DNA of 64,000 nucleotides from an uncultured Phaeodactylibacter sp. (GTDB lineage Bacteria > Bacteroidota > Bacteroidia > Chitinophagales > Saprospiraceae). Shown here in pieces: positions 15,846-24,222 of the stretch. The notes beneath the pieces are model-generated. The model saw only the letters and a program-made list of their open reading frames with translations, was not told the origin of the DNA and did not search any database. The DNA is taken from NCBI GenBank assembly GCA_913057245.1, contig CAJXNH010000013.1, forward strand, positions 31,933 to 95,932, in the 5' to 3' direction. The position numbers were made by a program, and so were the translations under genes. The number at the start of each line of letters is the position of its first letter. Position 1 is the stretch's first letter.

Positions 15846-16801
15846 GACTGCAGGTTGTTTTTAAAGGCTTCGATGAGCATGGAGAGGGTGAAGTAGCGTT
15901 GTTGCCCCTGGTAAGTGGTGGCGCCAAGCGGATGCTCGCCCCGTGCTTTGGCGAGCCGGTAGATGGCTCTTAGTAGCGGCAGGGTAGGGGATAGGGGCAG
16001 TGCATTCCCTGGCAATGGCGGCACTTCGGGGAGTTCGCTGAAGATATCCCGTAGTTTCGCCGACCGCAACTCGAGCTGTGCGGCTTTTTCCGCTACAAAG
16101 TCAGCCACAAAGTCATTGGCGGGAGATTGTAGCAAGGCTTCCGGTGGGGCAAGTTGCTGCACTTCGCCCCGGTTGAGGAGGCAAACCAGGCTGCCCATTT
16201 CAAAGGCTTCTTCAATATCGTGGGTCACCATAATGGTGGTCTTGGAGCGCAACTCTTCCAGCTCCATAAAGTCGCGCCGGATTTGCTGCCGGGTCAGCGG
16301 GTCGAGGGCACCAAAGGGCTCATCCATCAGTACGATGGGCGGATTGGCAGCCAGTGCCCGGGCAATGCCTACCCGCTGCTGCTGCCCACCGCTGAGCTCG
16401 TGCGGGTATTTTTGGGCAAAAGCGCCGGTATCCAGCCCCAGTTGTTCCAGCAAGGCACCGGTCCGGGCTTTGATTTTGCTGACTTCCCAGCCCAGCAACC
16501 TGGGCACTACGGCTATGTTCTCTGCCACGGTGTAGTGCGGGAACAGTCCCATATCCTGAATGACATAACCCATTTGACGCCGCAACTGCACTACCGGCTG
16601 CTGGCTGATGTCCTGCCCGTTCACCCAAACTTTGCCGGCACTTGGTGTGATGAGGCGGTTAAGCATTTTAAGGGTGGTGGTTTTGCCGCAGCCACTTGGG
16701 CCGATGAGGGCAAGGGTTTGCCCCTCCTGCAATTCGAAGGAGACTTCTTTTACAGCAGTAAAATCACCGAAATGCCGGGTTAGGCCCTGGGTTTTAATCA
16801 T
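15833..16801 (-). CDS. Osmoprotectant ABC transporter ATP-binding subunit (OpuA/ProV-type)
   Basis: This 322-residue ATPase powers the permease encoded immediately downstream. It has Walker A GPSGCGKTT at 34-42, Q-loop YVIQDMG, signature ELSGGQQQR, Walker B IVLMDEP, D-loop ALDPLTR and switch VTHDIEEAF. This is the full set of an active subunit. The C-terminal 80 residues (after about 240) lack clear paired CBS domains of ProV and end in a short region that may be a regulatory remnant. The 13-base overlap with the permease start suggests translational coupling. The gene heads a two-gene operon, perhaps extended by the secreted protein gene at 12881. Confidence 0.92.
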   Translation of the reverse strand: MIKTQGLTRHFGDFTAVKEVSFELQEGQTLALIGPSGCGKTTTLKMLNRLITPSAGKVWVNGQDISQQPVVQLRRQMGYVIQDMGLFPHYTVAENIAVVPRLLGWEVSKIKARTGALLEQLGLDTGAFAQKYPHELSGGQQQRVGIARALAANPPIVLMDEPFGALDPLTRQQIRRDFMELEELRSKTTIMVTHDIEEAFEMGSLVCLLNRGEVQQLAPPEALLQSPANDFVADFVAEKAAQLELRSAKLRDIFSELPEVPPLPGNALPLSPTLPLLRAIYRLAKARGEHPLGATTYQGQQRYFTLSMLIEAFKNNLQSWAN

Positions 16802-17018
16802 GGATTCTTTGTTTTTAGGCTTAGCCTTAGTTTTGGGTATCTAGTTTGAAAGGCAACTTGAATAGCTGCTAAAATACAGGAACAGATGCAGAATGCCCAT
16901 AAATTGAGCAATAGGTACGGTGTTTTATCGGTGATCAGGTCTAGTTAGCAGAAAAATACGAGGACAAAACAGGCATTTAGACTATCTTGACTTATTATAC
17001 TGTAAACAGAGTGCTCCT

Positions 17019-17966
17019 ATGATGACTAGCTTCGGGGGATATTTGCGCTTCCGAATACGGCAGCTTGGGCGCATCCTGTATTCTGCAGGCTGGCCTGGAG
17101 TTGTTGCCCTGCCGCTGCTGCTGGTCTTCGCCCTGCAGGGGGTTGAAGCAATGGGCGGGGCGCCTGGGTGGAGTATCCCATTGATCGCTGTGTTGCTTTC
17201 CATAAGCTGGCACTACAGGCGAAAAGACCACCTTTTCCTAAAGCGTACAGGGTTTGCAGTGGGCTGGATCCTGGGGCTGGAATATGCTATGGTGAGTAGT
17301 GTGGTGGTATTGCCCTTGCTGATTTACAGTGGGAATTGGCCGATGTGGCCGGTGGCAGTCCTGGGTATTTTGGCTTGTGGCTTCCTGCCCGTTCGGCCTG
17401 CGCGGGCGGCATTCAATCCAACGGTTATTGTAAGCTGGCTGCCCGTTACCCTTTTTGAGTGGCGGAGTGCGCTGAGGCGGTACGGCGTCCTGTTTGCCCT
17501 GCTTTGGCTGCTAAGCCTGGCAGCACCCTACGGTATGGCCGTCTTGCTGATTGTCCTGTTGCTTTGGGCCAGCTTGATCCCCTCGGTATTTGAATATCAG
17601 GAGCCCCGGGAGGTGACAATAGCGGTCATCGTTAATGGAGGAGGGGCGTGGCGGTACGGGCTGCGGCATCTTGCGCTGCAGTTAGTGATTTTTGCGCCGG
17701 GCTTGGCTTTGCACCTGGCATTCCATCCGGCATACTGGTATCTGGCCTTAATTGGTTTGGGCTTTATTGCGCTGATGCTGGCTTTCTCCATCGCTTATAA
17801 ATACGCCACCTGGCACCCGGGCCGGCAATGGGTTATGCAAAGCCTGCCAGTCACCCTGGCTTACTTTAGCCTGTTTTTTCCCCTGCTGTTGCCAGTAGTG
17901 GGCTTTTACCTGCTGCGGTTTGTGAAAAGAGCGCGGCATCATTTCAAAATGGCATACGATGCTTAA
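17019..17966 (+). CDS. ABC-2 type membrane protein, permease-like
   Basis: This 315-residue protein is mostly hydrophobic, with about eight to nine membrane helices (for example VVALPLLLVFALQGV, MVSSVVVLPLLIYSG, LALIGLGFIALMLAFSIAY, LAYFSLFFPLLLPVVGFYLL) and a basic HYRRKDHLFLKR loop. It has no sequence motif of its own. Context gives the call: its stop overlaps by 8 bases the start of an ABC ATPase gene, the arrangement of an export-type permease with its motor. Because that ATPase is broken, the transporter may be inactive unless another ATPase substitutes. Confidence 0.7.
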   Translation: MMTSFGGYLRFRIRQLGRILYSAGWPGVVALPLLLVFALQGVEAMGGAPGWSIPLIAVLLSISWHYRRKDHLFLKRTGFAVGWILGLEYAMVSSVVVLPLLIYSGNWPMWPVAVLGILACGFLPVRPARAAFNPTVIVSWLPVTLFEWRSALRRYGVLFALLWLLSLAAPYGMAVLLIVLLLWASLIPSVFEYQEPREVTIAVIVNGGGAWRYGLRHLALQLVIFAPGLALHLAFHPAYWYLALIGLGFIALMLAFSIAYKYATWHPGRQWVMQSLPVTLAYFSLFFPLLLPVVGFYLLRFVKRARHHFKMAYDA

Positions 17967-18291
17967 CATCAGTAACCTCACTGCCGGATACGGCAATACG
18001 CTCATCCTGGACGCGATCAACCTCAAGGCTGAGGCCGGTAAGGTACACGGTATATTGGGGGTCAACGGAGCCGGAAAAACTACTTTTTTTAAAGCCTTGT
18101 GCCGTTTGGGCCCTGCCTTTTCCGGGGAAGTTACCTCAGCGAAGGGCAAATCCAGCAAACCTATGACAAAGACAATTTCCCCGCCCTGGAGCAGTTTATC
18201 AAAACCACGGTACACGCCCGCACAAAAGCAGCATGGGCAGAAATACGCAAGCCCTCGTAAAACTTTTCTGGTGTTCAACTTTTATGATTAG
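17959..18291 (+). pseudogene. Truncated ABC transporter ATP-binding protein
   Basis: The first about 55 residues are a clear ABC N-terminus: GYGNTLILDAINL and Walker A GVNGAGKTT. After about residue 58 the frame loses all family features. There is no Q-loop, signature motif, Walker B or switch His, and it stops at 110 residues instead of the usual 210-300. In another frame, from TAC 18132 to TAA 18260, 42 residues read sensibly (start YLSEGQIQQTYDKDNF, end AAWAEIRKPS) but do not look like an ABC domain either. The simplest reading is a recombination or deletion junction near 18131 that fused a cut ATPase to the tail of another gene. It overlaps the permease gene by 8 bases, so the pair was once a working unit. 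Confidence 0.8.
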
Positions 18292-18300
18292 ACATTAGTA

Positions 18301-18349
18301 GTGGGGCAAAAATAAAAATGCACAACTTTCAAAAAGGTTTTGCCCCAAC
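18301..18349. repeat. Inverted repeat GTGGGGCAAAA / TTTTGCCCCAAC
   Basis: GTGGGGCAAAA at 18301-18311 and TTTTGCCCCAAC at 18338-18349 are complementary over nine or more bases around a 26-base AT-rich loop. It lies between the broken ABC gene and cysE and could be a terminator-like structure or part of a mobile-element end. Confidence 0.6.
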
Positions 18350-18395
18350 ATTACACAAAACCCGCCCTATGGTTGGTTTTGTGCAACGTTAGAAC
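18342..18395 (+). repeat. attC-like imperfect hairpin
   Basis: The segment starts GCCCCAAC (18342-18349), contains the complementary arms CACAAAACC (18354-18362) and GGTTTTGTG (18375-18383), and ends CAAC-GTTAGAAC (18384-18395). This resembles an integron attC layout: RYYYAAC, inner arms, GTTRRRY. The fit is imperfect because the outer boxes pair poorly and the last base of the right box is A rather than a pyrimidine. A simple stem-loop or terminator is the alternative. Confidence 0.35.
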
Positions 18396-18446
18396 AAAAC
18401 CAGTTGTGTATTTTATTTTTCTGGAAGCCCTTATGAATAAATCATC

Positions 18447-19268
18447 ATGAAAGAGCAGCAGTTTATCCAGCAATTGTTCCGCGCCCATCGCGATTCCCGC
18501 AAAATCCCTTCGCCCAGCGAAGTGTGCAGTTGGTTGGATGGGTTGCTCACCGTCATGTTTCCGGAGCTTGCGAACCGGCGGTACCGCAGCGAACGCGAAG
18601 TAGGTCAGCATTATCAGCAACTGAAGCTGGAACTCTTTACCCTGCTTGAAAAGATTGAAGACCTGCTGCCTACGCGGGCGGAGGACCTTGAAGCTGCTTT
18701 CCTGGACGAGCTGCCCCGAAATTATGAGCTGCTTCAGATGGATGCGGATGCAATCATGGCGGGCGACCCGGCGGCCGTCAGCCGTACGGAGGTCATCCGG
18801 ACTTACCCGGGCTTCCGGGCCATTGCGGTATTCCGGTTAGCGAATACTTTTCACCGGCTGGGCGTACCGTTAATTCCGAGAATCCTCACCGAGCATGTGC
18901 ATGGGGTTACCGGGATTGATATACACCCTGGCGCCACCGTTGGCGAAAGGTTCTGCATCGATCACGGTACGGGCGTTGTCATTGGTGAGACGGTGGAGAT
19001 TGGCAATAACGTGAAGATTTATCAGGGGGTCACCCTGGGTGCCCTGAGTGTCCGCAAAGAATATGCGAAAACCAAGCGTCATCCAACCATCGAGGATAAT
19101 GTAGTGATCTATTCCGGCGCAACGATTTTAGGAGGGGAGACCATTATCGGGCGCGATAGTGTAATTGGCGGTAACGTATGGATTACCCGTAGCGTCGCTC
19201 CCGGATCAAGAGTCTACTACAAAAGCGTCGCTCAGCCCGAAGCAGAGCGCACAACGGGCGGCATGTAA
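18447..19268 (+). CDS. cysE: Serine O-acetyltransferase
   Basis: This 273-residue cytoplasmic enzyme acetylates L-serine with acetyl-CoA, the first step of cysteine synthesis. The C-terminal left-handed beta-helix is built of hexapeptide repeats (GIDIHPGATVGERF, IDHGTGVVIGETVEIGNNVKIYQGVTLGA, PTIEDNVVIYSGATILGG) and includes the DHGTG active-site His. The helical N-terminus (1-150) includes the EVIRTYPGFRAIAVFRLAN segment used in oligomer formation. Length matches the EpsC/CysE group. The protein ends near TTGGM, without the long tail that binds cysteine synthase in E. coli, so complex formation is uncertain. Start ATG 18447 follows an AT-rich leader. Confidence 0.95.
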   Translation: MKEQQFIQQLFRAHRDSRKIPSPSEVCSWLDGLLTVMFPELANRRYRSEREVGQHYQQLKLELFTLLEKIEDLLPTRAEDLEAAFLDELPRNYELLQMDADAIMAGDPAAVSRTEVIRTYPGFRAIAVFRLANTFHRLGVPLIPRILTEHVHGVTGIDIHPGATVGERFCIDHGTGVVIGETVEIGNNVKIYQGVTLGALSVRKEYAKTKRHPTIEDNVVIYSGATILGGETIIGRDSVIGGNVWITRSVAPGSRVYYKSVAQPEAERTTGGM

Positions 19269-19279
19269 ACCAGGATTGT

Positions 19280-19639
19280 TTAAACCAAGTCCTCGTCGCG
19301 CCATTTTTTTTGAGGTTTCTTGTCCAGTTCCTTAAGCTCCAGGTGATCTTCGTCGTAGTAGCCAGAGTCGAGCCGGCGCATTTCCTTTTCCATTTCCCGC
19401 TGTTCCCAGTCTGCGGTCTCTCCCCGCATGCCCGGAAAACCGAATACCTGATAGTAATGGCTCATTAAGCCCACACCCCAGCCCAGGAGTGGATAGATGA
19501 ACCAAAAGTGGCCAGGTGAGGTGAAGATATTCAACAAAAACAGGAAAATATTGACAATAAGAAAGGAGCCTAAGTGCTCGTAGAATTTCTTTTTTTCCTT
19601 TACCCTTTTACGGGCCCGTTCGTAACTGCTGTTTTCCAT
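19280..19639 (-). CDS. 2TM domain protein
   Basis: This 119-residue protein has a basic N-terminus (YERARKRVKEKKKFYEH), two membrane helices (FLIVNIFLFLLNIF and FWFIYPLLGWGVGLMSHYYQVF) and a charged C-terminus rich in Glu and Lys. This is the pattern of the Bacteroidota 2TM domain family, sometimes linked to LytTR or histidine-kinase regulators, though none is next to it here. Function is unknown. It is convergent with cysE, 11 bases away. Confidence 0.8.
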   Translation of the reverse strand: MENSSYERARKRVKEKKKFYEHLGSFLIVNIFLFLLNIFTSPGHFWFIYPLLGWGVGLMSHYYQVFGFPGMRGETADWEQREMEKEMRRLDSGYYDEDHLELKELDKKPQKKWRDEDLV

Positions 19640-19762
19640 TACGCTGTTTTAGCATTTCGGTACTCAAGGTAACGATATGAACGCCTCCGGTCAAGGTTAT
19701 TCGACAGAATGAAGGTTTGGGACGCTTTTTGCACGAAATAAGCCGGTCGAAAAGTACGGCAT

Positions 19763-20113
19763 TTAAGAGCCTGAATCTCCTCTGACCAGGCTTCCGGTCC
19801 AGGCGCCAAGGGCGGCAAATATTGCGCCAAAAAGCCCGGTGATCAGTACGAGTAGTGGCCCGCCTATCCCGCCAAAGAGCTCACCAATTCTTGCGCTTAA
19901 AATACCATCGTTCTGGGCATTAAGGACCGCAGCATAACCTCCCCACAGCAATAGCCCGCCGAGGAAGCCGCCTAACAGGGCAGGGCGGGGGCGCAAACGA
20001 AAAATAAGGGCAATAAGGGCCGCCAGCACCGGCAGGCTCCACCAGGCCAGCAGGGCCTGGCCTACAGCGCCACCCACCAGGATGGCTATGGTTGCAGATA
20101 AGGTCTTTTGCAT
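19763..20113 (-). CDS. Small integral membrane protein
   Basis: This 116-residue protein has four hydrophobic stretches (TIAILVGGAVGQALLAWW, LPVLAALIALIF, ALLGGFLGGLLLWGGYAAVL, GGPLLVLITGLFGAIFAALGAW) separated by short loops. I recognise no family. Its ATG at 20113 lies 2 bases beyond the stop of the penicillin acylase gene, so translation is probably coupled. Its job may relate to that enzyme, but this is only inferred from position. Confidence 0.72.
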   Translation of the reverse strand: MQKTLSATIAILVGGAVGQALLAWWSLPVLAALIALIFRLRPRPALLGGFLGGLLLWGGYAAVLNAQNDGILSARIGELFGGIGGPLLVLITGLFGAIFAALGAWTGSLVRGDSGS

Positions 20114-20115
20114 AG

Positions 20116-22539
20116 CTATTCAGCAGTTTTGAAGGTGAGTCGGTAAAGGGGCGTTACAGCCGGGTCATCGGGACTGTCCAAAAGGTGAAGGCGGTTGTAT
20201 TGGCCTTCCACCCAGGGTGTAACCATAGGGTCGTAAAAAGCACTGCCTGGGTTGCCGGAAGGGCCGCCGGGGAATACGCCCCACGCATTAGGCTGCTCAC
20301 CCAACTCCACCACCATTCGCCAGGAGGGGCCGTGATTGGGCTTAATGGCATTGGGGGCATCGCCGTAGCCGCCAACATCAAGGTCTGACCTGGAAAAAGC
20401 AGGGATCATGGCCATGTGCCCGATGTCAGTAGATTTATGATCCGCCCAGGAAACGGGTGGTTTTTCCAGAGCCGCTTCCAACCCCAGCAAGACGATATCC
20501 ATTGCGGTTTCCACATCCGGAGTGGACTGATGGTCAAAAATAGGATGACCGGGCTGAGTGGCCAGCAGCTCAATGAACCGCCAGTCTTCCGGCTTAAGGA
20601 CTTCCAGGGAGTCCTCCCATACGGTGAATTCATCAAAAGCTTGTGCGTAAGTGGTTTCAAACCAGTCTTCAAACAGGCTGGGGGCCTCCGCATCTTTAGT
20701 GAAATTATAGTCCCAGTTTCTCAACGTTTTGACCCGTTCGTGCGCTCGTAATTCGGAAGTCGTGCTGTCGAGCAATTGCAGCAGTACCGGCAGGGCATCC
20801 TCCGGCTTCAGGCTGCGGCTGTCCAGTTGGAGGGCTTTCATGTCCTCCACGGTAATGTTTTCCATCTCCGCCAGGCGACGGTTGATGTAGCGCCCCCGGT
20901 AATCATCAAAGCCCCCATTGTAGTAATAGGGGTAATCTGGCGCGGTTGACCGCTGGTTGGCGGAGGAGACAAAGCCCCGCTCGGGATTGACGACCCGTGG
21001 CAGGTGCTCATGCGGGATAAAGCCTTTCCAGCCTGAAGCCGATCGGCTGCCATCCTGTACGAAACGGCCTTGTTGGTCTTCCTTAAGCGGCAGTTTACCA
21101 TTTACAGTTATCGCAATATCATTGGCTTTGCTGGCGAAGACGAAGTTCTGGGCCGGGCTTTCCCACCCACGCAGGGCCCTTTGATAGTCTGACAGCCCCT
21201 GCCCGCCCATCAGACGCGTGAAAACGCCAAGCGCGTAAAAAGGCTTTTCCGCCGGCTCATCGTGGGCCAGCCAGCGCATCGCCATGTCATGATTGGGATG
21301 TTCCGGGTCATCGTAGGTGACCGGTCCCCAGATGGTGTAGCGGACAGTATCTCTGACCGGCTCATCTCTGCCTTTCACCTGAATGACTTCCACGACTTCC
21401 CGCACGGGCTTTTCCTCCCCATCAATTCGGTATGCTGTTTTCTCCGGGTTCGACCAGTCGATCCGGTACCAGTCGAGCACATCGTGCCCTACATTCGTGA
21501 CGCCCCAGGCCATGTTTTTATTGAACCCGATAATGATGCCTGGTACGCCCGGAAAGGAAACGCCGTAAGCATTGTACTCCGGCGTCTGCATTTGCACTTC
21601 GTACCACACAGCAGGCAGGCGGAGTTGCAAGTGAGGGTCATTACATAAAATTGGTGCACCGTTAGCGGTTTTCTCAGCACTTACCGCCCAGTTATTGCTA
21701 CCGATGAATGGGGAGGGGAGCTCGAAGGGCGTATGGGTGGCACCGCTGCTCAGCATGCTATCACCGGTTGCTGAAGGCATAAGGGGTACCGGATTGAAGC
21801 CCCATTGAACCGCACCCGGAATGATGGGCGATTGTTTTGGGTTATGTTCGGGGTAAAGCACCTGGAAGAGGCTGTCACCTAGTAATGAACGGGCATTGGT
21901 GGCGGGGATATCCTCATGCCGGCTGCACAGGGCCTCCGACATGGATTTGTAAAAGGCAGCGATATGCAGGGGTGTCCAGGGCTCTGGTGCATACCCCAAC
22001 AGCTTAAATTCTATGGGGTAATCGGCAGGGCTGAGGCTACTGATGTAGGCGTTGGCCCCTTCGCAATACGCATTGATTAGGTTGGTTTCCTCAGGAGAGG
22101 ACATCCACTTTTTCAGGGCATTTTCTGCGCCCCACAGCAGCCCCTTGCGCCTTTGCAGGCGGTCGCGTTCCAGAGTGTGCTCCCCCATGACTTCAGAAAG
22201 GCGCCCAATGGTTGCCCGTACCGAAATATCCATCTGCCAGAGCCGGTCGCGGGCATGGATGTAGCCCTGTATGAAAGCGGCATCTTCATTGCTTTGCGCA
22301 AAAATGTGGGGCACGCCCCGCTCGTCGAACAGGACTTCGCTTTGATCGGAAAGCTGGGGGAATGCCAACTCTTCGTCCGGGAATTTGTCGGTCCGTTCGG
22401 CATTTTGCCAAAAGCCGGTAAAAGGGCTCAGGAATGGGCCCATAGCGGGCAGGGGAGAGCCCAGGGGCTGGTGCAAACTGGCCAGTACCGTCAGGCCGGC
22501 GGTCAGCAGCAGGGCAAAGAAAAACCTTATCTGTCGCAT
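20116..22539 (-). CDS. Penicillin acylase family Ntn-hydrolase
   Basis: This 807-residue precursor belongs to the S45 family, which includes penicillin G acylase, cephalosporin acylase and quorum-signal acylases. An N-terminal hydrophobic segment (FFFALLLTAGLTVLASL) exports it or anchors it. The alpha chain is about 55-270, with GVPHIFAQSNEDAAFIQGYIHARDRLWQMD. Autocleavage before Ser281 in IGSNNWAV would free the nucleophile of the beta chain; the following DPHLQL and FPGVPGIIIGFNKNMAWG are family blocks. The short spacer and full length indicate an active enzyme. The acyl substrate cannot be read from sequence. The gene is divergent from the lipoprotein gene at 22573 and followed closely by a small membrane protein gene. 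Confidence 0.92.
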   Translation of the reverse strand: MRQIRFFFALLLTAGLTVLASLHQPLGSPLPAMGPFLSPFTGFWQNAERTDKFPDEELAFPQLSDQSEVLFDERGVPHIFAQSNEDAAFIQGYIHARDRLWQMDISVRATIGRLSEVMGEHTLERDRLQRRKGLLWGAENALKKWMSSPEETNLINAYCEGANAYISSLSPADYPIEFKLLGYAPEPWTPLHIAAFYKSMSEALCSRHEDIPATNARSLLGDSLFQVLYPEHNPKQSPIIPGAVQWGFNPVPLMPSATGDSMLSSGATHTPFELPSPFIGSNNWAVSAEKTANGAPILCNDPHLQLRLPAVWYEVQMQTPEYNAYGVSFPGVPGIIIGFNKNMAWGVTNVGHDVLDWYRIDWSNPEKTAYRIDGEEKPVREVVEVIQVKGRDEPVRDTVRYTIWGPVTYDDPEHPNHDMAMRWLAHDEPAEKPFYALGVFTRLMGGQGLSDYQRALRGWESPAQNFVFASKANDIAITVNGKLPLKEDQQGRFVQDGSRSASGWKGFIPHEHLPRVVNPERGFVSSANQRSTAPDYPYYYNGGFDDYRGRYINRRLAEMENITVEDMKALQLDSRSLKPEDALPVLLQLLDSTTSELRAHERVKTLRNWDYNFTKDAEAPSLFEDWFETTYAQAFDEFTVWEDSLEVLKPEDWRFIELLATQPGHPIFDHQSTPDVETAMDIVLLGLEAALEKPPVSWADHKSTDIGHMAMIPAFSRSDLDVGGYGDAPNAIKPNHGPSWRMVVELGEQPNAWGVFPGGPSGNPGSAFYDPMVTPWVEGQYNRLHLLDSPDDPAVTPLYRLTFKTAE

Positions 22540-22572
22540 GTTGTTAGTTAGGGCAATTTAAAAAAGAAAGAT

Positions 22573-23130
22573 ATGAAAACTTCCTGGGCTGTAATGGGCC
22601 TTTTTTTGATTTGTACAGCCTGTGGCCCCGATTCCACTGAGCGTCAGAAGGGTACAGGGGACCGCCGGTTCCGCACGACACCGCCCTCTTTGCTGTATTT
22701 TAAAAATATGAGAAGCACACAGTATACCGTAGAGGAACAGCCCAGGAGCCGCATTGAGCTGTACCGGCTCAGTAAATTTGAAACCACTGCCAGGCGGCCG
22801 GTCATCTATCCGGTCATCGCCAACAACTGGCTGGAGGATGAGGCCTACCTTTTCCTACAGCCCAACGACTGGGAAGCGGGCTTCCTGTCGCCTTTGACGC
22901 TATCTCAAGATACCAGCTGGTCTTCTGAAACCTTGCAACTGCAACCGCCGACCCCGGTGCAGCAATATGAACTGGGGCTGCGCCTTTACGAAAGCCTGAA
23001 GCAGGGCGAGGCCTGGTATGCCGCTGCTGCGGATTCTAGCTTCGCCCCGCTTTTTGAGGATGGAGACGAGCGGTCCTACTTTTTAATGACGGTTCGGGAC
23101 TACCTCAAACTTACCGACAACGACGATTAG
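22573..23130 (+). CDS. Putative lipoprotein of unknown function
   Basis: I do not recognise this 185-residue protein. The N-terminus MKTSWAVMGLFLICTACGPD is a lipoprotein signal with the lipidated Cys17 in CTAC. The rest is soluble, with a middle region (NMRSTQYTVEEQPRSRIELYRL) and an acidic end. The last four bases overlap the stop of the convergent yaaA gene. It starts only 33 bases from the divergent penicillin acylase gene. Confidence 0.75.
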   Translation: MKTSWAVMGLFLICTACGPDSTERQKGTGDRRFRTTPPSLLYFKNMRSTQYTVEEQPRSRIELYRLSKFETTARRPVIYPVIANNWLEDEAYLFLQPNDWEAGFLSPLTLSQDTSWSSETLQLQPPTPVQQYELGLRLYESLKQGEAWYAAAADSSFAPLFEDGDERSYFLMTVRDYLKLTDNDD

Positions 23131-23897
23131 CTTTCACGGGTAAACACAAAATGCTGATCTGTTGAAAGTTCTGCATTAAAGGCATAGCCGTCCATATCAA
23201 AAGCTTTGAGGCCTTCCGGGGTAGTGATCCGGTTTTTAACCGCATATCGTGCCATCATTCCACGCGCCTTCTTGGCGTAAAAGGCAATGATCTTATACTT
23301 TCCGTCCCGGTGTTCCTTGAAGTCAATATGGTACAGCTTGCCAGCCAGGTTTTTAGGCTTCACGGCAGAGAAGTACTCCTTGGAAGCCAGGTTGACGACG
23401 CTTTTGTCCTGGCCGTTGGCGTTCAGGTCGGCGTTGAGGAGCTCAGTGATGCGGTTACCCCAGTATTCATACAGGTTTTTGCCGCGTTCGTTTTGGAGCT
23501 TAGTGCCCATTTCAAGGCGGTAAGGCTGCATCAGGTCCAACGGGCGGAGCACGCCGTAAAGCCCGGAGAGGATACGTATCTGTGTCTGCGCAAATTTCAG
23601 GTCGTCTTCTGAAAAGTCTTCAGCGCCCAGCCCAACGTATACATCGCCCTTGAAAGCTAAAACAGATTGCTTGGCATTATTGAGGTCAAAGGGGACCTCG
23701 AAGTCCTGATAGCGCTCCCGGTTAACAGTGGCGAGGTCTTCGCTGATTTTCATGAGGTCCATGAGCTCTGATTCTGATTTGTCCTTCAGGATATCGATCA
23801 GAGGTTGGCTGTCACTCAGCAGCCGGGGCTGATCGTGCAAGTCTGTTGCAGGCTCAGTGTAATCAAGTGTCTTAGCTGGTGAAAGTAGTAAAAGCAT
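23127..23897 (-). CDS. yaaA: Peroxide stress protein YaaA (UPF0246)
   Basis: This 256-residue protein begins MLLLLSPAKTLDY, the hallmark of the YaaA/DUF328 family, and contains FKGDVYVGL, LSGLYGVLRPLDLMQPYRLEMG and ARGMMARY. In E. coli YaaA lowers intracellular free iron during peroxide stress and binds DNA. ATG 23897 is chosen because it gives the conserved N-terminus; upstream in-frame codons would add 21 unrelated residues. The upstream region carries several TGTCACA-type motifs. It is convergent with the lipoprotein gene at 22573, with a 4-base overlap. Confidence 0.93.
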   Translation of the reverse strand: MLLLLSPAKTLDYTEPATDLHDQPRLLSDSQPLIDILKDKSESELMDLMKISEDLATVNRERYQDFEVPFDLNNAKQSVLAFKGDVYVGLGAEDFSEDDLKFAQTQIRILSGLYGVLRPLDLMQPYRLEMGTKLQNERGKNLYEYWGNRITELLNADLNANGQDKSVVNLASKEYFSAVKPKNLAGKLYHIDFKEHRDGKYKIIAFYAKKARGMMARYAVKNRITTPEGLKAFDMDGYAFNAELSTDQHFVFTRES

Positions 23898-24062
23898 GTC
23901 TGTGTTTTTTATGTCACAAAGTGATTGGTTTTTGTTTCGATTTCTGGAGTTTAGCTGCAAAACGAGTTAAATGAAAAAAATGTGACACTGTAAATACTTA
24001 CTTAAACAGTGCAAATTCGTCACAAAAAAAAGCCGGCAGTTGTTGTTTTTTTGTGTATATTG

Positions 24063-24222
24063 CACGTTATAAAGTTCGTGTATGATGTCACAAAACGAAA
24101 TATATTAATTTGGCTATTATTATAATTCATTCTATGTTTGTACCACGCACTTAAGAAGTAGTTTTTGTGTTTATTTGTTTGGGTTAGAGGCCCTTACTTC
24201 ATTGCAAGTAAGGGTTTTTTTT
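24063..24222 (+). ncRNA. Candidate small RNA ending in a strong terminator
   Basis: A textbook terminator (24191-24222) stands on the plus strand although the nearest plus-strand gene ends more than 1 kb upstream, behind the opposite-strand yaaA gene. TATATTG at 24056-24062 is a near match to the -7 box and would start an RNA of about 150 nt. I cannot match the sequence to a known RNA family; 6S-like RNA is a possibility that folding by eye does not confirm. Confidence 0.35.
24191..24222 (+). terminator. Intrinsic terminator without upstream gene
   Basis: Perfect 9-base arms CCCTTACTT (24191-24199) and AAGTAAGGG (24206-24214) enclose a 6-base loop and are followed by eight T residues. The T run is on the plus strand only. 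Confidence 0.85.

Noticed and set aside
23127..23960. Longer yaaA with 21 extra N-terminal residues
   Set aside because: The family begins MLLLLSPAKTLDY at ATG 23897; the extra residues are Asn/Lys-rich and unlike the family.
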